Assembly: GCA_900553925.1 (NCBI GenBank)
Contig: USFH01000055.1
Span: 1-12,613, forward strand
Length of the DNA stretch: 12,613 bases
From: an uncultured Clostridium sp.
GTDB taxonomy: Bacteria > Bacillota > Clostridia > Lachnospirales > Lachnospiraceae
Reading direction: 5' to 3'
This document shows positions 8,480 through 12,613 of this stretch, piece by piece. The position numbers and the translations under genes were made by a program. The notes under the pieces are model-generated. The model saw only the letters and a list, made by a program, of their open reading frames with translations. It was not told the DNA's origin and did no database searches. The stretch's first letter is position 1; the number at the start of each line of letters is the position of its first letter.

Positions 8480-8496
8480 ATAGCTTCACCTTTCGT

Positions 8497-8508
8497 ATTG
8501 CATGCAAT
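8497..8508. repeat. Perfect 12-bp palindrome in the mraZ leader
   Basis: ATTGCATGCAAT is fully self-complementary. It lies between the MraZ-type repeats and the mraZ ribosome binding site, so it is within the predicted transcript. It could be a protein site or chance; nothing else in the sequence decides. Confidence 0.4.
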
Positions 8509-8530
8509 GTTCTTCCCTGTGTGGGAACAA

Positions 8531-8582
8531 CCTCCACCGAGCACCACTTGACATCCATTTCACTGCCACTCAGCTTCCACTT
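8531..8582 (-). promoter_or_regulatory. Candidate MraZ operator: five helically phased TGG repeats
   Basis: On the minus strand TGG recurs with its complement at 8534-8536, 8544-8546, 8555-8557, 8566-8568 and 8577-8579, a spacing of 10, 11, 11 and 11 bp. Four copies are preceded by G and three of them by AG. Known MraZ sites are short G-rich direct repeats spaced about one helical turn near the mraZ transcription start. This array begins just downstream of the predicted start, a position suited to autorepression. The spacing is seen directly; the ligand is inferred. Confidence 0.72.
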
Positions 8583-8589
8583 GGGTTTC

Positions 8590-8618
8590 ATTGTAACGCA
8601 AAAAAAAGGGAAATGCAA
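8590..8618 (-). promoter_or_regulatory. mraZ: Predicted sigma-A promoter of the mraZ/dcw operon
   Basis: The minus strand has -10 TACAAT (8590-8595), five of six matches to consensus, and -35 TTGCAT (8613-8618), three of six, with a 17-base spacer. The expected transcription start is near 8583, giving a leader of about 104 bases. The -35 box lies inside the 3' arm of the lgt terminator stem, and the spacer includes its T-tract, so the two elements share DNA. Confidence 0.6.
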
Positions 8619-8638
8619 TACCAATTTGCATTTCCCTT
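8600..8638 (-). terminator. Strong intrinsic terminator downstream of lgt
   Basis: A perfect 13-bp stem (8638-8626 with 8618-8606 on the minus strand) has a 7-base loop. With the last two stem positions, eight T residues run through 8600. It starts 28 bases after the lgt coding end and separates the ychF/lgt transcript from the dcw operon. There is no T-tract in the other direction, so it should act only on leftward transcription. Confidence 0.92.
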
Positions 8639-8665
8639 GTCCATTTCTTACAATTTTTAATTGAT

Positions 8666-9598
8666 TTATTGTTCCTTTTTTCCTGCTGGTGCCTGTTTTT
8701 TTACGGTATCCATCCGTTTTTTTACAATCAGCACGGAACAAGCCAGTACACAGATTGCTGCGATCATCTGGGATACCTTCATGTTGAAGAACGGAAGCAT
8801 CAGGGAATCTGAACGAAGTCCCTCGATCCAAACACGTCCAAGACCATAGCCCCACAGATACATGAGGAAGATCTCGCCATCAAACTTCTTGTGCTTCCGG
8901 TAGATGAAAATAACAATCAAAAGGATCAGATTCCACACCGATTCGTACAGGAAGGTCGGATGTACCGTGATCCACTGCATGCCATCGTAGACCTGCATAT
9001 GATTCGCCATCTCCGAAGTGATGATACCGGAGTTAATCATACCGGTCAGGGTTCCTTTGCCAACATAATAGTCGGTCGGAATCGCCATCGCAAAAAGCGA
9101 ATTCGTATAATCGCCAAACGCTTCCCGGTTGAAGAAGTTGCCCCAGCGTCCCATGATCTGTCCGATCAGAAGTCCCATCGTCACCGTGTCGGCAAGTACA
9201 GAGAACTTCATCTTCTGCTTCTTCGCAAAGACGATTGCAACAATCACACCCGCGATCACGCCACCGTAGATGGCAAGTCCGCCGCTCCGGATATCAATCA
9301 GATCGAACAACGTCTTCCCGAAGCCCTTGCCCTTCTGGAAATACGAATCCCAGCTGAATATAATATAGTAGAGCCGCGCACCTAAGATTGCCGGGATGAT
9401 CAGCCAGAGCATGAAGTCCAGATATGTGTCCTCACTCTGCCCGGTCCTTTTTGCTTCCTTGCTGATTACAAGGAACGCCAGCACAAATCCAAGTGCTATG
9501 ATCACACCATAAAATTTGATTTCAAATCCAAAGATCGTGAATCCGTCTTTGATATTTTTTAATACTATCCCAAGATTTGGGAATCTGATATCATACAT
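8666..9598 (-). CDS. lgt: Prolipoprotein diacylglyceryl transferase
   Basis: Lgt moves diacylglycerol from phosphatidylglycerol to the lipobox cysteine of prolipoproteins at the membrane, the first step of lipoprotein maturation. The 310-aa product has several hydrophobic helices and a Lys-rich C-terminal tail. The Lgt signature GRWGNFFNREAFG is at 150-162, with invariant Arg, Asn and Glu. Also present are RSGGLAIYGG (104-113), HPTFLYES (213-220) and GLGRVWIEGLRSDSL (252-266). The position equivalent to E. coli His103 (FHGG) reads Tyr111 (IYGG). The ATG follows AAGGA with six bases between. The gene lies 62 bases downstream of ychF and ends at a strong terminator. I see no convincing promoter of its own in the short gap. 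Confidence 0.97.
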   Translation of the reverse strand: MYDIRFPNLGIVLKNIKDGFTIFGFEIKFYGVIIALGFVLAFLVISKEAKRTGQSEDTYLDFMLWLIIPAILGARLYYIIFSWDSYFQKGKGFGKTLFDLIDIRSGGLAIYGGVIAGVIVAIVFAKKQKMKFSVLADTVTMGLLIGQIMGRWGNFFNREAFGDYTNSLFAMAIPTDYYVGKGTLTGMINSGIITSEMANHMQVYDGMQWITVHPTFLYESVWNLILLIVIFIYRKHKKFDGEIFLMYLWGYGLGRVWIEGLRSDSLMLPFFNMKVSQMIAAICVLACSVLIVKKRMDTVKKQAPAGKKEQ

Positions 9599-9660
9599 AG
9601 TTTTTCCTTTTTATTTTCGTCAATTGACTCTATTGATAAGTTTTTCACAATGATATGTTT

Positions 9661-10758
9661 CTATACATTAAACTTGAATAAGATCACATCGCCATCCTGC
9701 ACGACATATTCTTTTCCTTCCTGTCGTACAAGTCCTTTTTCCTTCGCTGCAAGCATGTTGCCGCTCTCCATGAGATCATCGTAAGCAACAACCTCCGCCT
9801 TGATGAATCCACGTTCAAAATCCGTATGGATCTTACCCGCTGCCTGTGGTGCCTTCGTGCCCTTCGTGATTGTCCATGCACGTGTCTCATCCGGACCACT
9901 TGTCAGGTAACTGATGAGTCCAAGCAGAGAATAACTTGCCTTGATCAGCTTATCCAGACCTGACTCCGATACGCCAAGCTCCTCTAAGAACATCTGCTTC
10001 TCATCATCATCTAACTCGGAGATCTCCTGCTCAATCTGTGCACACACAGCAAATACTTCACTGCCAAATTCCTTCGCATATTCGCGCACCTTCTGTACAT
10101 ATGGATTGCTTGCTCCATCGTCTGCCAGATCATCCTCGGATACATTTGCCGCATAGATCACCGGCTTTCCTGTCAGCAGGTTGTATTCCTTGATCCACTT
10201 GATTTCGTCCTCATCGTCTGTCTCAAAGGAAATTGCAAGCTTACCGGATTCCAGATGCTCCTTGATCCGCTTCTGCAGATCAACTTCCTTTGCAAGTTCC
10301 TTATTATTGGCTGCACCACGCTGTCCCTTCGCAATTCGACGGTCAAGCACCTCAATATCTGCGAAGATCAACTCGTAGTTAATCGTCTCAATATCACGGA
10401 TCGGATCAACCGAACCATCGACATGAATGACATTTGGATCTTCAAAGCAACGTACAACATGCACAATCGCATCTGTCTCACGAATGTTGGATAAGAACTG
10501 GTTTCCAAGTCCTTCTCCCTTGGATGCACCCTTTACAAGTCCTGCAATATCAACGAACTCAATCACGGCCGGTGTTGTCTTCGCTGAATGATACATCTCG
10601 GTCAGCTTGTCAAGACGCTTGTCCGGTACCGGTACGACACCCACGTTCGGATCGATCGTACAGAACGGATAGTTCGCGCTTTCCGCGCCCGCCTTTGTCA
10701 AAGAATTAAATAATGTGGACTTTCCGACGTTCGGAAGCCCGACGATACCTAATTTCAT
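9661..10758 (-). CDS. ychF: Redox-regulated ATPase/GTPase YchF (OLA1 family)
   Basis: YchF is a ribosome-associated TRAFAC-class P-loop nucleotidase that prefers ATP in studied members and affects stress responses. The 365-aa length is normal. The P-loop GLPNVGKS is at 7-14, with Leu8 typical of the class. Other motifs are DIAGLVKGAS (70-79), and NVSE at 205-208, the NxxE that replaces the NKxD guanine-specificity motif in YchF. A central coiled-coil region and a C-terminal TGS domain (about 280-363, ending VQDGDVILFKFNV) complete the architecture. An AGGAGG ribosome binding site at 10770-10775 sits 11 bases before the ATG. Directly upstream lies the end of a mobile element, so the gene's original promoter region may have been displaced. 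I see no good promoter in the 83 bases between int and ychF. Confidence 0.97.
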   Translation of the reverse strand: MKLGIVGLPNVGKSTLFNSLTKAGAESANYPFCTIDPNVGVVPVPDKRLDKLTEMYHSAKTTPAVIEFVDIAGLVKGASKGEGLGNQFLSNIRETDAIVHVVRCFEDPNVIHVDGSVDPIRDIETINYELIFADIEVLDRRIAKGQRGAANNKELAKEVDLQKRIKEHLESGKLAISFETDDEDEIKWIKEYNLLTGKPVIYAANVSEDDLADDGASNPYVQKVREYAKEFGSEVFAVCAQIEQEISELDDDEKQMFLEELGVSESGLDKLIKASYSLLGLISYLTSGPDETRAWTITKGTKAPQAAGKIHTDFERGFIKAEVVAYDDLMESGNMLAAKEKGLVRQEGKEYVVQDGDVILFKFNV

Positions 10759-10777
10759 TTTTTCTATTTCCTCCTAT

Positions 10778-10803
10778 AAATCCTTTGATTTCAAGGGATT
10801 TCA
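10778..10803. repeat. Candidate attachment-site core with inverted repeat
   Basis: AAATCC (10778-10783) and GGATTT (10796-10801) are perfect inverted arms around a 12-base centre. GATTTCA is also directly repeated at 10787-10793 and 10797-10803. It lies between the int stop and the ychF ribosome binding site, where the element/chromosome junction must be. Short inverted arms around a crossover region are usual for tyrosine integrase core sites. No T-tract follows, so it is not a good terminator. Confidence 0.45.
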
Positions 10804-10820
10804 GCATACTTATTTTTGCA

Positions 10821-10843
10821 AGTGGGCCATTTAGTGGGCCATT
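10821..10843. repeat. Tandem 11-bp direct repeat next to the int stop codon
   Basis: AGTGGGCCATT occurs at 10821-10831 and again at 10833-10843, 12 bp apart; the second copy overlaps the int stop codon. Closely spaced short direct repeats beside int resemble the arm-type sites bound by the N-terminal domain of Tn916- and lambda-like integrases. The role is inferred. Confidence 0.55.
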
Positions 10844-11972
10844 ACATTGCCATAAGTGCTTCTGCTACCAAGTCCATTTCTTTTTTCTTTTCTTCCTCGG
10901 TAGTATGAACATATAAGTTCATTGTAATTCCAATATTCGAATGGCCCAGTAACATCTGAAGTGTTTTCGGTTTCATTCCTGCTTCAATACATCTGGTAGC
11001 AAAAGTATGTCTCAAGATATGCATCGAAAATCTTGGAATTTTTGCTTTGTCACAGATTTTAAACAGCGCTGTATCATATGTACTGTTCTTGACAGGTGTT
11101 CCTTTTCGACACAGAAACACAAATTCTTCCCATTCTGTTGAAATTTCTGAAATCCTCTTATTCTTTTCTTTTTGTTTTTTTAGTATAGCAACCGCTTCTT
11201 CTGTTAAGGGTATCGTACGGTAACCTGATTTACTCTTTGGTTCTCCGATACGCCACTCCTTTGCACTGTAACGATATTCCATACTTCTGCGAATCTGAAT
11301 TGTTTTGGATTTAAAATCGACATCTCCCCATTTCAATCCTACCAATTCGCCTGTTCGCAATCCGGTTTGTAGTATAAAACGATACTGATTTTCATAGCTT
11401 TGATTTTCTGCATATTGTAAAAATGTTTTTTGTATGTCTCTTGTTAAAGCAACCTTCTTCTCAGAAGGCTTTCCCATATCACTTTTCACAGATTTTTTAC
11501 AGGGATTGCTACGCAAGACTTCATTCTCTTTTGCATACTCAAACATATTGTATAATGCAATTCTTGCCTGATAAATTGTAGATGTGCGATACCCCTGATC
11601 TGCCATATCATAAAATATTTTCTGACATTGAAGTGGTTTCACGTCTGATAGTGTCATCTTCCCAATTACCGGTTTAATATTTTTAATATATCTCTCCGTA
11701 TAATTGCGAACAGTATTTGAACGGACTGTTTTCTTTTTTATCCCAATCCAATAATCAAACCATTGATCGACCAGCATATCTGATGGCATTGAAATATCAC
11801 TGTGTTCATCCACATAAGTCGCATCAGCAATCCATGCTCTGCACTCTTGCAGCTTTTTGAATCGTTTATGTTTTCTCTTTCCAAACCGATCTACAAATCT
11901 GGCTGAGTATAATCCCGTACTTTCCTGGGATATTCCCTTGCCAAGTTCTTTGCCTTTTAAATCTTTTCCCAT
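10842..11972 (-). CDS. int: Tyrosine-type site-specific recombinase (integrase)
   Basis: This 376-aa integrase would insert and excise the element. An N-terminal arm-binding domain (about 12-50, rich in Arg, Lys and aromatics) is followed by a SAM-like core-binding domain (about 60-155). The catalytic domain has the full set of active-site residues: Arg206 in TGLRTGE, Lys246 in EPKSKSG, His318 and Arg321 in HILRHTFATR, His344 in LLGHSN, and the nucleophile Tyr354 in MNLYVH. The gene appears intact. The ATG has a GAGGAG ribosome binding site seven bases upstream and a near-consensus promoter. It ends only 83 bases before ychF with no terminator between, so its transcript may run into ychF. It resembles integrases of Firmicutes integrative elements; the exact subfamily is not determined. 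Confidence 0.96.
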   Translation of the reverse strand: MGKDLKGKELGKGISQESTGLYSARFVDRFGKRKHKRFKKLQECRAWIADATYVDEHSDISMPSDMLVDQWFDYWIGIKKKTVRSNTVRNYTERYIKNIKPVIGKMTLSDVKPLQCQKIFYDMADQGYRTSTIYQARIALYNMFEYAKENEVLRSNPCKKSVKSDMGKPSEKKVALTRDIQKTFLQYAENQSYENQYRFILQTGLRTGELVGLKWGDVDFKSKTIQIRRSMEYRYSAKEWRIGEPKSKSGYRTIPLTEEAVAILKKQKEKNKRISEISTEWEEFVFLCRKGTPVKNSTYDTALFKICDKAKIPRFSMHILRHTFATRCIEAGMKPKTLQMLLGHSNIGITMNLYVHTTEEEKKKEMDLVAEALMAM

Positions 11973-11998
11973 ATTTCAGCTCCTCTCATAAGAAGCCC

Positions 11999-12018
11999 TA
12001 ATACAGTACCTTGTATTA
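11999..12018. promoter_or_regulatory. Palindromic operator candidate overlapping the int -10 box
   Basis: TAATACA (11999-12005) and TGTATTA (12012-12018) are perfect 7-bp inverted arms with a 6-base spacer. The palindrome covers most of the -10 box (12015-12020) and the expected transcription start. A bound dimeric repressor would block int transcription. No repressor gene is in the window. Confidence 0.6.
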
Positions 12019-12043
12019 TACCATAGCATCTTATTTTTGTGAA
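12015..12043 (-). promoter_or_regulatory. int: Strong sigma-A-type promoter of int
   Basis: The minus strand has -35 TTCACA (12038-12043), five of six matches, a 17-base spacer, and a perfect -10 TATAAT (12015-12020). A TG one base before the -10 gives an extended -10 element. The predicted start lies near 12008, giving a leader of about 36 bases before the int ATG. Confidence 0.8.
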
Positions 12044-12058
12044 TATTCATTTTCATCT

Positions 12059-12079
12059 CATCTCCTGCCCCATCTCCTG
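12059..12079. repeat. 9-bp direct repeat upstream of the int promoter
   Basis: CATCTCCTG occurs at 12059-12067 and 12071-12079, 12 bp apart, with a partial CATCT copy from 12054. The 12-bp period equals that of the repeat pair at the other end of int. It may be a binding site for excisionase, integrase or a regulator; this is inference. Confidence 0.4.
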
Positions 12080-12087
12080 TCAATCAT

Positions 12088-12288
12088 TTATATTTCCACA
12101 CTTTCCGAAATGAATTTTTCAAATTCTTTTCTCTTTACAAGTTTTTTCGTGCCTACGTAAAGCACAAACGGACATCTCGGTTCTTTCAAAAGACCACTTA
12201 TTCTGTTTTGTCCGATATTACTGTATTCTGCTGCCTCTTCAATTGTAAGAGCCACTTTTTCACATATCGCAACATGTTGTTTGCTCAT
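12088..12288 (-). CDS. xis: Excisionase-like small DNA-binding protein
   Basis: The 66-aa product fits the Tn916-type excisionase/helix-turn-helix family, small proteins that bend DNA at attachment sites and favour excision. An N-terminal LTIEEAAEYSNIGQNRISGLL (about 14-34) forms the winged-helix recognition unit. The middle has CPFVLYVGTKKLVKRKEFEKFI, where the wing and the terminal helix are expected. The ATG at 12288 follows a GGAAGGA ribosome binding site. The gene lies directly upstream of int and reads the same way, the usual xis-int order. No promoter of its own is obvious in the 41-base gap before it. Small size makes the call depend on context; a MerR/AlpA-like regulator is the alternative. 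Confidence 0.8.
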   Translation of the reverse strand: MSKQHVAICEKVALTIEEAAEYSNIGQNRISGLLKEPRCPFVLYVGTKKLVKRKEFEKFISESVEI

Positions 12289-12329
12289 AAAATCCTTCCC
12301 TTATTATTTAACGTGCGTAGCATACACTT

Positions 12330-12613
12330 CTATCCGCAATACACACGATCATTCTTTGTATTCAACAACGTTTTCGCTTTCTCCATTTTCATACTTGCAA
12401 TCGCTTCTCGTTTACTTGTACCTCCAACATACATTGGTGTACACATTTCTAAAATACGATCATAGATACGCCTTTTGTCCAACATGGTCTCGCTTTTTAT
12501 TTCTTTCAGCGGAAGATTGGTTGTGATGATCAAAGGTCGTCCCGAACGGATCCTGCGGTCTATGACGCTAAAAATAATTCCTAACGCATATTCTGAATTT
12601 CGTTCCACACCAA
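12330..12613 (-). CDS. DnaC-like ATP-binding protein, C-terminal fragment
   Basis: The reading frame is open to the right edge, so the start and the Walker A motif lie outside. The visible part, about 94 codons, begins with G-V-E-R-N-S-E-Y, which in DnaC/IstB-type ATPases follows the Walker B region. It continues with the sensor-like segment SGRPLIITTNLPLKEI and with KRRIYDRILEMCTPMYVGG, which carries the conserved Y-D-R-I/L. Such proteins load replicative helicase in phages and mobile elements. It sits 41 bases upstream of xis, suggesting that replication and recombination genes are adjacent in this element. The GTG near the edge is an internal valine, not a start. IstB-type transposition helpers share this fold; with no transposase nearby I prefer the helicase-loader reading. 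Confidence 0.8.
   Translation of the reverse strand, partial: GVERNSEYALGIIFSVIDRRIRSGRPLIITTNLPLKEIKSETMLDKRRIYDRILEMCTPMYVGGTSKREAIASMKMEKAKTLLNTKNDRVYCG

Larger units (their letters stand above)
10778..12613 (-). mobile_element. Integrase-proximal end of an integrative mobile element (continues past the right edge)
   Basis: This region holds a tyrosine integrase, a small excisionase-like gene and a DnaC-like ATPase, all reading toward ychF. It is flanked by repeats typical of recombination sites, and base composition is clearly more AT-rich than in the dcw, lgt and ychF genes. The left boundary is placed at an inverted repeat (10778-10801) touching the ychF ribosome binding site; the exact junction is inferred. 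The other end is outside the window, so I cannot say whether this is an ICE, a mobilisable island, a satellite or a prophage. The DnaC-like gene next to xis and int favours an element with a phage-like replication module. Confidence 0.85.

Noticed and set aside
8385..8855. 156-codon minus-strand frame covering the mraZ leader and the end of lgt
   Set aside because: It runs through the lgt terminator and the mraZ promoter and overlaps both real genes out of frame; no ribosome site or family motif supports it.
9599..9660. Independent lgt promoter in the ychF-lgt gap
   Set aside because: Only poor -35/-10 pairs can be placed. A 10-bp palindrome GTCAATTGAC at 9619-9628 was seen but has no supporting context.
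10778..10801. Inverted repeat before ychF as a terminator for int
   Set aside because: The stem is weak and AT-rich and is followed by the ychF ribosome binding site rather than T residues; an att-core reading fits better.
12330..12608. DnaC-like fragment as a complete 92-aa gene starting at a GTG
   Set aside because: The frame stays open to the window edge, and the residues at the edge match the interior of DnaC-like ATPases, so the GTG is an internal valine.
1..12613. CRISPR array, tRNA or rRNA genes, or a toxin-antitoxin or defence cassette
   Set aside because: No regularly spaced repeat array, no tRNA or rRNA signature was recognised, and every sizeable frame not antisense to a real gene is accounted for.

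Overview
The window reads as chromosome from a low-to-mid G+C Gram-positive bacterium, most likely a clostridial Lachnospiraceae-type organism. The evidence is the gene order (mraZ, rsmH, ftsL, two tandem class B penicillin-binding proteins, mraY, murD, ftsW/spoVE), strong AGGAGG-type ribosome binding sites, and protein motifs typical of Clostridia. The genus assignment is inference. Every gene I can support is on the minus strand, so transcription runs from the right edge to the left edge.

Right part (about 10780 to 12613): the integrase-proximal end of an integrated mobile element. From right to left it holds the C-terminal part of a DnaC-like ATPase (cut by the window edge), a 66-aa excisionase-like protein and a 376-aa tyrosine integrase. 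The integrase has a near-consensus promoter, and a 7+7 bp palindrome overlaps its -10 box. Short direct repeats lie on both sides of int, and an inverted repeat that may be the att core sits directly against the ychF ribosome binding site. This stretch is visibly more AT-rich than the rest.

Middle part (8606 to 10758): the housekeeping genes ychF (TGS-domain P-loop ATPase/GTPase) and lgt (prolipoprotein diacylglyceryl transferase). They are followed by a strong intrinsic terminator. The mraZ promoter is packed into that terminator, its -35 box lying in the terminator stem. Downstream of the promoter are five TGG repeats spaced 10-11 bp, the expected layout of a MraZ autoregulatory operator.

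Left part (1 to 8479): the division and cell wall (dcw) cluster. MraZ represses the operon in other bacteria. RsmH methylates 16S rRNA. FtsL and the two transpeptidases act with FtsW/SpoVE in septal or spore-cortex peptidoglycan synthesis. MraY makes lipid I. MurD adds D-Glu to the UDP-MurNAc-L-Ala precursor. murE and murF, which sit in this cluster in many bacteria, are absent from the interval. A terminator-like hairpin lies between ftsL and the first PBP gene and may tune expression inside the operon.

I see no clearly new multi-gene system. The points most worth a second look are the element's insertion against the ychF 5' end, the int operator, the MraZ box array, the intra-operon hairpin, and the KTAT motif where the second PBP should carry KTGT.
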